From: Pontitalea aquivivens
GTDB lineage: Bacteria > Pseudomonadota > Alphaproteobacteria > Rhodobacterales > Rhodobacteraceae
Assembly: GCF_046507575.1 (NCBI RefSeq)
Contig: NZ_JBKFEY010000001.1
Coordinates: 620,001-684,000, forward strand
Reading direction: 5' to 3'
DNA: 64,000 nucleotides
In this document: in pieces, positions 17,077 to 25,861 of the stretch
Position numbering within the stretch: the stretch's first letter is position 1
Layout of the letters: each line of letters begins with the position of its first letter
Notes under the pieces: generated by a model
Databases searched by the model: none
What the model was told of the DNA's origin: nothing
What the model saw: the letters and a program-made list of their open reading frames with translations, nothing else
Translations under genes and position numbers: made by a program

Positions 17077-18018
17077 CCGCCGTTGCGCGCGATAGCCCGA
17101 GGGTGTCTGTCCAAAGGCTGCGCGGAACAGGCGCGAAAACTGTGCCTGATCGGAAAAACCGAAGCGATAGGCGATCTCGGCGATCGGGGCAGTGCCAGGC
17201 AGATCCAGCATGTCGCGTGCCGCGATCAGGCGTTGCTCACGGATATATTGCGACACGGTGGCATTGGCGTCCGAAAACAGCTCATGCAGGTAACGTTTTG
17301 AAATTCCGCAGGCTTCTGCCACCAGGTCGGGCGACAGTTCGGGGTTTTTCAATTCGCGCCGGATGACTTCCTCGGCGCGGCGCAGATGGGCGGCGCGCAC
17401 CGCGGTGCGCGCGCCGCCGGTGTCGGCCTGACCCTGCAACGCCAGGCTGAGCAACTCCACCAGATGCCGCCCCAGCACCTGCGCCCCCGCCGGATCGGCG
17501 CCGCCCGCATCCATCATGTGCTGGGCCATCGTGCTGAACAGCCCCCCCATGCCAGCGCGCCCGTCAAAGACCTGTGCACAGAAGCGGTCGGGATCGCGCA
17601 GCTTTTCGCCCAGCACGCGGCGGGTGACCTTCAGCACATACAGATCATTGGCATCGGCATAGGCAAAGCGATAGGGTTCATGCCCGCGTTCAATGATGAA
17701 CCCGCCCGGGTCGCAGCGCATCTCGCGCCCCAGCTGGCGGAATTCCACCGGGTTGCTGCGGGGGATGGTGATCAGATATTCCTCTTCGCCGCCGCCCGCG
17801 ATGTGGCGGGGGCTGCGTTCATACAGCATGCCTTCCGTGCGCAGCCGCGACAGCGACACCTGACCCAGATCCTGCCGCTCCAGCCGGCCGGTGAAGCGTG
17901 CGGCATCGCGGAACGCCAGCTGAAGCGGAAAATAGGTTTCGGCGATCACTCGGGTCCAGTGTCGGCGCGCTCGGCCGGCGCGACATGCGCGGTCGTCTGC
18001 GTCGTAAAGGGCATGCAA
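17068..18018 (-). CDS. AraC-family transcriptional regulator (probable frameshift near N-terminus)
   Basis: The product has an N-terminal cupin-like ligand domain of the AraC_binding_2 type (about 30-190) and a C-terminal double helix-turn-helix (about 215-315: LVAEACGISKRYLHELFSD and IAEIAYRFGFSDQAQFSRLFRAAFGQTP). The main frame can only start at TTG 18018. A better placed ATG at 18014 (8 bases after GGGAGGAG) opens a different frame, MPFTTQTTAHVAPAERAD, that ends after 22 codons; joining it to HWTRVIAETYFPL of the main frame needs one extra base near 17960. This suggests a one-base deletion or a sequence error. It is divergent from the hydantoinase operon and is its likely regulator. Confidence 0.8.
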   Translation of the reverse strand: MHALYDADDRACRAGRARRHWTRVIAETYFPLQLAFRDAARFTGRLERQDLGQVSLSRLRTEGMLYERSPRHIAGGGEEEYLITIPRSNPVEFRQLGREMRCDPGGFIIERGHEPYRFAYADANDLYVLKVTRRVLGEKLRDPDRFCAQVFDGRAGMGGLFSTMAQHMMDAGGADPAGAQVLGRHLVELLSLALQGQADTGGARTAVRAAHLRRAEEVIRRELKNPELSPDLVAEACGISKRYLHELFSDANATVSQYIREQRLIAARDMLDLPGTAPIAEIAYRFGFSDQAQFSRLFRAAFGQTPSGYRAQRRAV

Positions 18019-18355
18019 AAAGCTCCTCCCAGGCTTTGCTCCATGATTCGCGCCCCGCCGCGCGATTCGCGCAAGACATTTCGGTGACAGCCGCGCGATC
18101 CTGCGCGCAGCGACAAAAGATCATGCGCCCGGTGTCAAATCCGTCTGTCCCCTGCGCGGATCGTCAAATTTCCGCGCACCCGCATGCAAGCGAAACGCCG
18201 CCCCGGCGTGCAGCCTGACAGGGTCAACAGAAGGCCGGATCACCGGCACGTCGACGGGAGGAAACGATCCAGGCACCCCGCGCCCCGACCGGGCCCGGGC
18301 CTGCCGGTTGCCCATTCCCCCCGCGACCTGCCACGGCCAGCCCAGGGAGTGTGCA
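18019..18355. other. Intergenic control region between araC and hyuB
   Basis: No gene is seen in these 337 bases. Two direct copies of GATTCGCGC (18045-18053 and 18064-18072) lie 19 bases apart, the kind of spacing used by AraC-type regulators; the second is part of the palindrome CGCGATTCGCG. A second pair, GTCAAAT, occurs near 18138 and 18166. These are operator candidates only. A ribosome site agggag precedes the hyuB ATG. Confidence 0.35.
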
Positions 18356-20104
18356 ATGACGAAACGCAAGGTCGACCCGATCACCCTATCCGTGGTGCGC
18401 GGCGTGCTGGAAACCACCCAGCGCGAAATGACGCTGACACTGGAACAGACGGCGCGCAGTTCCGTCTTCAACCTCGCGCATGATTATTCGACGGCGCTGT
18501 TCAACCATACGCCGGAAATGATCCTGCAGGGCCAGGACATCCCGATCCACCTGGGCTCGCTGATCCCGGCGATGAAGTCGGTGGCCCGCTTCTTTGAAGG
18601 CGACATCCACGAAGGCGACCTGATCCTGCACAACGATCCGGCCTATGGCGGGTCGCATATCATCGACACCTGCATGTATTACCCGGTGTTCTACCAGGGC
18701 GAGCTGGTGTTCTGGACGGTCTGCAAGGGCCACCTGACCGATATCGGCGGTCCGGTGCCCGCCGGCTACAACCCCAACGCCACCGAAATCTTCGCCGAGG
18801 GGCTGCGTATCCCGCCGGTCAAGCTGTGGGACCGGGGCAAGCCGCGCCATGACGTGATGAACCTGCTGCTGACCAACATGCGCGCCCGGCGTGACCAGGA
18901 AGGCGATTTCAACGCGCTGATCGGTGCCTGCCAGGTGGGCGCGCGCGCGCTGATCCGGCTGATGGACAAATACGGCAAGGACGTCGTGCAGGATTGCATC
19001 GCCGAACTGCTGGACATGGCCGAGGCGCATATGCGCAAGCTGATCGCCGAAGTACCCGACGGCACCTACAGCGGCACCGCCATCCTTGAGGATGCAGGCC
19101 ACGGCTTTGGCGATTTTGAAATCACCGCCACCGTCACCATCCAGGGCGACAGCTGCCACATCGCCGTCAATTCTCCCCCCCAGGTGCCCTATTTCATCAA
19201 CAGCTACGAAGGCAACAGCCACTCGGGCGTCTATCTGGGCCTGATGATGTTCGCCCAGCTGCCCCCGCCCTACAACGAAGGGCTCTACCGCTGCGTCAGC
19301 ACCGACATGGGCCCCAAGGGTACATTGTGCAACGCGAAATCCCCCGCCCCGCACATGAACTGTACCACCACGCCGATGGAAACGCTGACCGATGCGGTGC
19401 GGCTTGCCTTTGAACAGGCCGCGCCGGCCAAGGTCTCGGCCAGCTGGGGCCATGCCAATGGCTGCAACATCGCGGGCTGGGACAAGCGCCATGACGAGGA
19501 ATATGTGACCATGGTGCTGGCCTCGATCATCTCGGGCGCGGGCGCCACCGCCAGCCAGGATGGCTGGCACGCGGTCGGCCCCGAATGCTGCTTCGGCGCG
19601 CTGACCTCGGGCGATATCGAGATGCTGGAACACAGCTACCCGATCATCATCCATCGCTACGCGCTGATGGAGGATTCGGGCGGCGCGGGCAAGTTCCGCG
19701 GCGGCTCGGGCACCTGCTGGGAGGTCGAACCGCTGGACAGCCCGATGACGCTGATCACCTTCGGCGAAGGCCGCCGCATCCCGGCGATGGGGGCTGCGGG
19801 CGCGAAATCGACCATGATCGCGCCCAAGGTCGGACGGCTGGAACTGACCCGCAACGGCCAGACGCAGATCATCACCGACAACGTGATCGAAACCATCCAG
19901 CCCGGCGAACGCGCGGCCAATCGCAACCCCGGCGGCGGCGGCTTTGGCAACCCGTTCGAACGGCCCGTGGAAAAGGTCGTCGAGGATGTGCGCAACGGCC
20001 TAGTCTCGCTGGAAGGCGCGCGGCTCGACTATGGCGTGGTGATCACCGACCGCGACAGCCTGACCGTAGACGCTGCCGAAACCGCCCGCCTGCGCGCCGC
20101 CTGA
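18356..20104 (+). CDS. hyuB: Hydantoinase B / oxoprolinase family subunit
   Basis: This 582-residue cytoplasmic protein has full family length. It pairs with HyuA in ATP-dependent opening of cyclic amides such as N-methylhydantoin, 5-oxoproline or lactams, or in related carboxylases such as acetophenone carboxylase. Visible family motifs are QGQDIPIHLGSL, LILHNDPAYGGSHIID, GHLTDIGG, NSYEGNSHSGVY, and the C-terminal GGAGKFRGGSG and RNPGGGGFGNP. The ATG at 18356 follows agggag; a frame extension to 18308 lacks support. The substrate is unknown, but the linked importer suggests an external small amide or amino-acid-like compound. hyuB precedes hyuA, the reverse of many operons. Confidence 0.9.
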   Translation: MTKRKVDPITLSVVRGVLETTQREMTLTLEQTARSSVFNLAHDYSTALFNHTPEMILQGQDIPIHLGSLIPAMKSVARFFEGDIHEGDLILHNDPAYGGSHIIDTCMYYPVFYQGELVFWTVCKGHLTDIGGPVPAGYNPNATEIFAEGLRIPPVKLWDRGKPRHDVMNLLLTNMRARRDQEGDFNALIGACQVGARALIRLMDKYGKDVVQDCIAELLDMAEAHMRKLIAEVPDGTYSGTAILEDAGHGFGDFEITATVTIQGDSCHIAVNSPPQVPYFINSYEGNSHSGVYLGLMMFAQLPPPYNEGLYRCVSTDMGPKGTLCNAKSPAPHMNCTTTPMETLTDAVRLAFEQAAPAKVSASWGHANGCNIAGWDKRHDEEYVTMVLASIISGAGATASQDGWHAVGPECCFGALTSGDIEMLEHSYPIIIHRYALMEDSGGAGKFRGGSGTCWEVEPLDSPMTLITFGEGRRIPAMGAAGAKSTMIAPKVGRLELTRNGQTQIITDNVIETIQPGERAANRNPGGGGFGNPFERPVEKVVEDVRNGLVSLEGARLDYGVVITDRDSLTVDAAETARLRAA

Positions 20105-20141
20105 TCCGCTTTCACGTCCCGCTTTCCTGTCCTGGCCCCCT

Positions 20142-20203
20142 TCATCTTGCCGAAAATACCTTCGGGGGGCCCGGGGGGCGGACAGCCCCCCGCTCCACGC
20201 CCG
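20142..20203. repeat. Dispersed GC-rich repeat, copy 4
   Basis: The reverse-oriented core (cttcatcttgccgaaaata then ccttcggggggcc) plus a G/C palindrome sits inside the hyuB-hyuA operon gap, the only copy found between genes that look co-transcribed. It may act as an intercistronic stem-loop. Confidence 0.55.
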
Positions 20204-20246
20204 CCCGGGGCCGTGGCCGGGACACCTGAACCCAAAGGAACCCATC

Positions 20247-22376
20247 ATGCAGAACCAATATCGTCTTGGCATCGACGCCGGCGGCACCTTCACCGACTTC
20301 ATCCTGGCCGATCGCAAGGGCGGCGTGCGCATCTTCAAGGCGCTCTCGACCCCGCAGGACCCGACCCGGGCCATCCGCAACGGTCTGAAGGTGATCGAGG
20401 AAGAAACCGGCCTTTCGCCCGAACACATCGTCTCGAATGCCGATCTGTGCATCAACGGCACCACCGTCGGCCTGAACGCGCTGATCACCCATAATGGCGC
20501 GAAAACCGGCCTGATCGCCACCCGCGGCCATGAGGACAGCATCGAGATCCGCCTGGGCCACAAGGAAGACGGCTACCGCTATGATCCCGAATATCCGCCC
20601 GCGACGATGCTGGTGCCGCGCCACCTGCGCCGGGGCGTACGCGAACGGGTGATCTCGACCGGGGCGGTCCACACCCCCCTGAACGACGAGGACGTGCGCG
20701 AGGCCTGCCGCCACTTCATCCGTGAAGGCGTTGAATCGGTTGCGATTTCCTTTGTCTGGTCGGTGCTGCACCCGGACCATGAATCCCGCGCTGCCCAGAT
20801 CGTGCAAGAAATGATGCCCGGCGTCCACCTGACCGTGGGCAGCCAGCTTTACCCGCAGGTGCGCGAATATACCCGCACCTCCACCGCGATCGTGAACGCC
20901 TATCTGGCGCCGATCCTGGAACGCTATGTCGCCGCTGTGGACCGTTACTTCCAGTCGCTGGGCGCGCGCCATCCGGTGCGCTACTTCCAGTCGAACGGCG
21001 GGCTGGCGCTGGGCCGCGTGGTGTCCAGCCAGTCGGTCTATGCGATCAATTCGGGGCCCGCCTCGGCGCCGCAGGCCGCGCTGTACCTGGGCGAGCCCTG
21101 GGGGCTCAAGGACATCATCACCGTCGACATGGGCGGCACCAGCTTTGACATCACCCTGACCCGCGAGGGCCGGGCGAATGTGTCCAAGAACATCGACTTC
21201 CTGCGCTATCGCATCGGCATCCCGATGATCCAGGTGGAAACGCTTGGCGCGGGCGGCGGCTCGATCGGCTGGATCGACAGCATGGGGCTGATGCAGATGG
21301 GCCCGCAATCGGCGGGGTCCGAACCCGGGCCTGCCTGCTACGACCAGGGCGGCGACAAGCCCACCACCACCGATGCCAATCTGGTGCTGGGCTATCTGAA
21401 TCCCGATGGGCTTGTGGGCGGGCGGCTGCCGCTGAACGTGGACAAGGCCCGTGCCGCGATCCGCACCCATCTGGCCGAACCGCTGGGCATCAGCGTGGAA
21501 AAGGCTGCCTTTGGCATGTTCACCATCGTCAACAACAACATGGTCAACGCGATCCGGCGGGTCTCGGTCGAACGGGGTTATGACCCGCGCGATTTCGTGT
21601 TGAACTGCGCGGGCGGGGCGACGGGGGCGCATATCACGGCGCTGGCGCGCGAAATGGGCATCCGCAAGGTGCTGGTGTCCAAGCTGGCTTCGGGGCTGTG
21701 CGCCTTCGGACAGATCCTGTCGGATGTGAAATACAACTACATGGCCCCCGCGCCCGTCCGCCTGGAAGGCGCCGAGGCCGCGGCCCGGCTGGATGCGCTG
21801 TTCGGTCAGCTGGAATCGCGTGGGCTTGATGATCTGAAGGGCGACGGCTTCGGCCCTGACCGGGTGAACATCCGCCGCAGCCTTGACATGCGCTATGTCG
21901 GCCAGGTGCATGAATGCACCGTCGACATCGAACCCTTCGAGATCACCGAGACCGCGCTGGACCGGCTGAAAGCCGCGTTCCATGCCCGCCATGAAGAACT
22001 CTACACCTATTGCGAGCCGGGCAGCGCGGTCGAGGTGGTCAATGTCGAAAGCGCGATTTCCGGCGCGGTGGACAAACCCGCGCGGATGCATCTGGCGCCG
22101 GGCAAGGGGGCGCATGGCGCGCTGAAGGGCACGCGCGAGATGATCTTTGACGCCGCGGGCATTCCTCATGAAACGCCCGTCTATGACGGCGCGGCGCTGG
22201 GCGCGGGCGACCGGATCACCGGCCCGGCCGTCATCCAGGAGGTCACGACCACCATCGTGATTGAGCCGGGCTGGCTGGCGGAACTGGATGCGACCGGCGT
22301 CTATGTGCTGACGCTGGGCGTGGCCGAGTCCGGGGCCATGGGCGCGCCGGCCCGCAGCCTGACCGAGGACGCCTGA
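20247..22376 (+). CDS. hyuA: Hydantoinase A / oxoprolinase family subunit
   Basis: The 709-residue ATP-dependent subunit has an N-terminal Hydt_A_N domain (LGIDAGGTFTDFILAD, residues about 7-180) and a Hydantoinase_A domain with a second phosphate loop VDMGGTSFDITLT (about 293), an ASKHA-type ATP fold. Other motifs are NGTTVGLNALI, LGAGGGSIGWID, AGSEPGPACY and NCAGGATGAHI. With HyuB it should form the amidohydrolase or carboxylase complex in the cytoplasm. It is followed one base later by an ABC-transporter ATPase gene, so uptake and hydrolysis of the substrate are probably coupled. Caprolactamase-, hydantoinase- and oxoprolinase-type activities cannot be told apart here. Confidence 0.9.
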   Translation: MQNQYRLGIDAGGTFTDFILADRKGGVRIFKALSTPQDPTRAIRNGLKVIEEETGLSPEHIVSNADLCINGTTVGLNALITHNGAKTGLIATRGHEDSIEIRLGHKEDGYRYDPEYPPATMLVPRHLRRGVRERVISTGAVHTPLNDEDVREACRHFIREGVESVAISFVWSVLHPDHESRAAQIVQEMMPGVHLTVGSQLYPQVREYTRTSTAIVNAYLAPILERYVAAVDRYFQSLGARHPVRYFQSNGGLALGRVVSSQSVYAINSGPASAPQAALYLGEPWGLKDIITVDMGGTSFDITLTREGRANVSKNIDFLRYRIGIPMIQVETLGAGGGSIGWIDSMGLMQMGPQSAGSEPGPACYDQGGDKPTTTDANLVLGYLNPDGLVGGRLPLNVDKARAAIRTHLAEPLGISVEKAAFGMFTIVNNNMVNAIRRVSVERGYDPRDFVLNCAGGATGAHITALAREMGIRKVLVSKLASGLCAFGQILSDVKYNYMAPAPVRLEGAEAAARLDALFGQLESRGLDDLKGDGFGPDRVNIRRSLDMRYVGQVHECTVDIEPFEITETALDRLKAAFHARHEELYTYCEPGSAVEVVNVESAISGAVDKPARMHLAPGKGAHGALKGTREMIFDAAGIPHETPVYDGAALGAGDRITGPAVIQEVTTTIVIEPGWLAELDATGVYVLTLGVAESGAMGAPARSLTEDA

Positions 22377-22377
22377 G

Positions 22378-23121
22378 ATGGCGTTGGCGCTGGAACGGGC
22401 GGGGGTCGCCTTTGGCGGCTTCCAGGCCCTGTCCGACGTGACCCTGTCGGTCGCGCCGGGGCAGGTGGTGGGGCTGATCGGGCCCAACGGGGCGGGCAAG
22501 ACCACCTGCGTGAACGTGCTGACCGGGTTCCAGCGCCCGACCCTTGGGCGGGTGACGCTGGGGGGGCGTGATGTGTCGGGGCTGGCGGCGCACCGGCTGC
22601 GCCGGGCAGGCGTGGCGCGCACCTTTCAGGCGGGGCGGCTGTTCGGCGGGCTGGATGTGCTGGACAATCTGGCGGTTACCGGCGTGGGCCTTGGCCTGCG
22701 CCGCGCCGCCGCCGAACGCGAGGCGGGCGAGATGTTGGCCTGGATGGGCCTTGGCGCGCTGCGCGACCGTTCCGCCGCGGGCCTGCCCTATACCGACGAG
22801 CGGCGCGTGGCGATCGCCCGCGCGCTGATCGGGGGGCCGGACTTTCTGCTGCTGGATGAACCCGCCGCGGGCATGTCGGAAATCGAGGCCGAGGATCTGG
22901 CCGCCCTGATCGCCCGCATCGCCGCCGAACGCGGGGTGGGGGTGCTGCTGATCGAACACAATGTCGGGCTTGTGCTGTCGGTCTGCGCCCATGTCGTGGT
23001 GCTGGACGGGGGCCGCGTGATCGAGGCGGGCGACCGGGCCGCGATCCTGGCCAGCCGCGCCGTGCGCGAGGCCTATCTGGGCGCCGATCACAACGCCCCC
23101 GAACCGGAGGAGGCCGCGTGA
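22378..23121 (+). CDS. livG: ABC transporter ATP-binding protein, LivG type
   Basis: This is a 247-residue cytoplasmic ATPase of a branched-chain-amino-acid-type (HAAT) importer. Walker A is GPNGAGKTT (about residues 37-45) and Walker B is LLLDEPAAGMSEIE (about 157). The signature region reads LPYTDERRVAIARAL, a LivG-type variant in place of the classical LSGGQ, with Thr-Asp-Glu where many relatives have Gly-Gln-Gln. The gene starts one base after the hyuA stop and overlaps livF by one base (TGATG). The gene symbol reflects family, not proven substrate. Confidence 0.9.
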   Translation: MALALERAGVAFGGFQALSDVTLSVAPGQVVGLIGPNGAGKTTCVNVLTGFQRPTLGRVTLGGRDVSGLAAHRLRRAGVARTFQAGRLFGGLDVLDNLAVTGVGLGLRRAAAEREAGEMLAWMGLGALRDRSAAGLPYTDERRVAIARALIGGPDFLLLDEPAAGMSEIEAEDLAALIARIAAERGVGVLLIEHNVGLVLSVCAHVVVLDGGRVIEAGDRAAILASRAVREAYLGADHNAPEPEEAA

Positions 23122-23846
23122 TGTCCAAGCTGGGAATTTTCGACCTGTCGGTGCGCTACGGCAAGCTGACGGCGCTGCGCGATGTGTCCTTTACCGTGGC
23201 CGAGGGTGAACGGCTGTTCATCTCGGGGCCCAATGGCGCGGGGAAATCCTCGCTTCTGGGGGCGATCTCGGGGGCGGTGCGCGCCGCCCATGGCCGGATC
23301 GAGATGGATGGCGACATCCTGTCGGGCCGCAGCCCCGAGGCGATCGCGCGGCGCGGCCTGTCGATGGTGCCAGAGGGGCGGCGCATCTTTGCCGGGCTCA
23401 GCGTGCAGGAAAACCTGATGGTGGGGGCCGGGATGCGGCGCGACCGCAGCGCCGTGCCCGACGATCTGGCGGTGATCTTTGACGCCTTCCCGATCCTGCG
23501 CGACCGCCGCCATGCCAATGCGGGCGCGCTGTCGGGCGGGCAGCAGCAGATGCTGGCGATCGGGCGCGCGCTGATGACCAACCCCAAGCTGATGCTGGTG
23601 GATGAGCCAAGCCTGGGCCTGGCGCCCAAGGTGGTGGATGAGGTCTATGACCGGCTCTGCGCGTTGCAGGCGCTGCGCGGGCTGACGCTGGTGATCGTCG
23701 AACAAAGCTCGGCCCGGGCGGCGCGCGTGGGCGGGCGGATGATCCTGTTGCGCGGGGGGCGGATCGTGGCCGATGGCGATGCCGCGGGCTTTGCCGAACA
23801 CGACCTGCTGAAGGAAGCCTATTTCGGAAAGGGGGCCGCGGCATGA
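23121..23846 (+). CDS. livF: ABC transporter ATP-binding protein, LivF type
   Basis: This is the second ATPase of the HAAT importer, 241 residues. Walker A is GPNGAGKSS, the signature is LSGGQQQML, Walker B is LMLVDEPSLGLAPK, and the LivF-typical VPEGRRIFAGLSVQENL is present. The ATG at 23121 follows ggagg and overlaps the livG stop; a GTG three bases earlier is possible. The stop overlaps livH through ATGA. Confidence 0.92.
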   Translation: MSKLGIFDLSVRYGKLTALRDVSFTVAEGERLFISGPNGAGKSSLLGAISGAVRAAHGRIEMDGDILSGRSPEAIARRGLSMVPEGRRIFAGLSVQENLMVGAGMRRDRSAVPDDLAVIFDAFPILRDRRHANAGALSGGQQQMLAIGRALMTNPKLMLVDEPSLGLAPKVVDEVYDRLCALQALRGLTLVIVEQSSARAARVGGRMILLRGGRIVADGDAAGFAEHDLLKEAYFGKGAAA

Positions 23847-24748
23847 GCCTGCAACTGGTCTTTGACGCCGCAGCACTGGGCGGCATCTATGCGGTGGCGG
23901 CGCTGGGCATCGCGCTGATCTTCGGGGTGATGAAGCTGGTGAATTTCGCCCACGGGCAGTTCATCGCCTTCGCCGTCTTCGCGCTGATCGTGCCGTCCAG
24001 CGACGCGGTGGCGGTGATGGGGCTGGGGGCGGCGCCGGCGGTGGTGCTGGTGCCGGCGATCCTGCTGATCGGGGCGGGGCTGGCCGTGGCGGCCGAGATG
24101 GTGGTCTTTCGCCCGCTGCGCGCGGCCAGCCCCGTGGCGCTGATGGTGGCCAGCTTTGCGCTGGGCGTGGTGATCCAGAACCTTCTGCTGGCGGTCTATG
24201 GCGGGCGCCCCAAGGCGATCAGCCTGTGGCCCGAACTGGGCCAGCCGGTGGCGGTGCTGGGCGCATCGGTGCCCTTGCTGCAGATCATCGTGATCGGCGC
24301 GGTGCTGCTGATCCTGGCGGTGCTGGCGGTGATGCTGCGGCACAGCCGGATCGGGCTGGAGATGCGCGCCGCATCCGAGGATTTCGGCATGGCGCGCCTG
24401 CTGGGGGTGCGGTCGAACGCGGTGATCTCGGGGGCGTTCGCGCTGTCGGGGGCGCTGGCGGCGGCGGTGGCGCTGGTGCTGGTGGCGCAGACCGGCGTGG
24501 CCGATGTGCGCATGGGCGGGCAGATCATGCTGGTGGCTTTCATCGCCACCGTTGTGGGGGGCATGGGCAGCCTGGCGGGTGCGGTGGCGGCGGGCTTTGC
24601 CATCGGCGCGGTGTCCGTCGCGCTGCAGGCGGCGCTGCCGATCGAGGCGCGGCCGTTCCGCGATGCCTTCCTTTATGGCCTTGTCATCATGGTTCTTTTG
24701 TTCCGGCCGCAGGGGCTTTTTGCCACGGCCGCCAAGCCGAGGGTGTAA
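23843..24748 (+). CDS. livH: ABC transporter permease, LivH type
   Basis: This 301-residue inner-membrane permease has about eight hydrophobic helices and the family features GGIYAVAALGIALIFGVMKLVNFAHGQF at its start and MRAASEDFGMARLLGV in the cytoplasmic loop that contacts the ATPases. VVGGMGSLAGAVAAGF is the conserved late helix. It overlaps livF by ATGA and is followed 3 bases later by livM, so the importer is translated as a coupled set. Confidence 0.92.
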   Translation: MSLQLVFDAAALGGIYAVAALGIALIFGVMKLVNFAHGQFIAFAVFALIVPSSDAVAVMGLGAAPAVVLVPAILLIGAGLAVAAEMVVFRPLRAASPVALMVASFALGVVIQNLLLAVYGGRPKAISLWPELGQPVAVLGASVPLLQIIVIGAVLLILAVLAVMLRHSRIGLEMRAASEDFGMARLLGVRSNAVISGAFALSGALAAAVALVLVAQTGVADVRMGGQIMLVAFIATVVGGMGSLAGAVAAGFAIGAVSVALQAALPIEARPFRDAFLYGLVIMVLLFRPQGLFATAAKPRV

Positions 24749-24751
24749 GCG

Positions 24752-25822
24752 ATGGACGATCTTGTCATGGAAGCCGGTGTCGATCACCGCGCGCGGGCGC
24801 GCGCCGCACTGACCACACCGCTGATCCTGATTGCGGGGCTTGCGCTGCTGGTGGCGCTGGTGCTGGCCTTTGGCGACCGTTCGCTGGCGCGGATGGCGGC
24901 GGAAACGCTGATCCGGGTGACGCTGGTCGTGGGGTTCTGGGTCTTTGCGGGCAATTCCGGGGTGATCAGCTTTGGCCATGCGGCCTTTGCCTGTGTGGGG
25001 GCCTATGTTTCGGCCTGGCTGACGCTGAAGCCGGCGATGAAGGGGCTGTTGCTGACGGGCCTGCCGGACTGGGTGGCGCGGGCGGAATGGCCGGTGCTGC
25101 CGGCGGCGCTGGCGGCAGGCGTGGTGGCGGCGGGGGTCGCGGCGCTGACGGGGGCGGCGATCCTGCGGCTGTCGGGGATCGCCGCCTCGATCGCGACCTT
25201 TGCCTTTCTGGCGATGGTCAACCAGATCTGGGCGAACTGGACGCCGGTGACGGGGGGGACATCCTCGGTCGTGGGGCTGGCGCGCTATGTCGATCCTTGG
25301 GTGGCGCTGGGCTGGGCGGCGGCGGCGATCGGGATGGCGGCGGTCTATGGCGCCTCGGCCTCGGGGCTGGCGCTGCGGGCCACGCGGGAAGATGAGGTCG
25401 CCGCGACAGCCAGTGGCATCGACCGCTATCGCCACAGGCTGCTGGCCTATACGGTTTCGGCCTTTTTCTGCGGGGTGGGCGGCGCGCTGATGGGCCATTT
25501 CATCGGCGTCATCAACCCCGATGCCTTTTATCTGTCGCTGACCTTCATGATGCTGGCGATGCTGGTGGTGGGCGGCATCGGCAGCCTGTCGGGCGCGGTG
25601 GTGGGGGTGCTGGCGGTATCCGCCGCGATGGAACTGCTGGTGCGCGCCGAAAAGGGCGTGACGATCGGCGCGGCGCAGATCGCCCTGCCGCCCGGATCGC
25701 AGGAAACCCTGATCGGCGCGGCGATGATTGCAATCCTGATCCTGCGTCCGCAGGGCCTTTTGGCCGGACGCGAGATCATGCTGCCCCCCGGCTGGGTCGC
25801 CGGGCGGGGCAAGACCGACTGA
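24752..25822 (+). CDS. livM: ABC transporter permease, LivM type
   Basis: This is the second permease, 356 residues. The family core GNSGVISFGHAAFACVGAY is near residues 66-84, the coupling loop ALRATREDEVAATASGID is near 208-225, and VVGGIGSLSGAVVG is near 270. An N-terminal hydrophobic segment follows an Arg/Ala-rich start. Together with livH it forms the membrane channel for the substrate delivered by the binding protein encoded 39 bases downstream. Confidence 0.92.
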   Translation: MDDLVMEAGVDHRARARAALTTPLILIAGLALLVALVLAFGDRSLARMAAETLIRVTLVVGFWVFAGNSGVISFGHAAFACVGAYVSAWLTLKPAMKGLLLTGLPDWVARAEWPVLPAALAAGVVAAGVAALTGAAILRLSGIAASIATFAFLAMVNQIWANWTPVTGGTSSVVGLARYVDPWVALGWAAAAIGMAAVYGASASGLALRATREDEVAATASGIDRYRHRLLAYTVSAFFCGVGGALMGHFIGVINPDAFYLSLTFMMLAMLVVGGIGSLSGAVVGVLAVSAAMELLVRAEKGVTIGAAQIALPPGSQETLIGAAMIAILILRPQGLLAGREIMLPPGWVAGRGKTD

Positions 25823-25861
25823 CCCGATAATCCAGGAACACCCAACAGGAGAGACTGACCG

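Noticed and set aside
20142..22622. Very long (826-codon) reverse frame opposite hyuA
   Set aside because: It mirrors hyuA codon bias, has no family resemblance, and hyuA carries all expected motifs on the plus strand.
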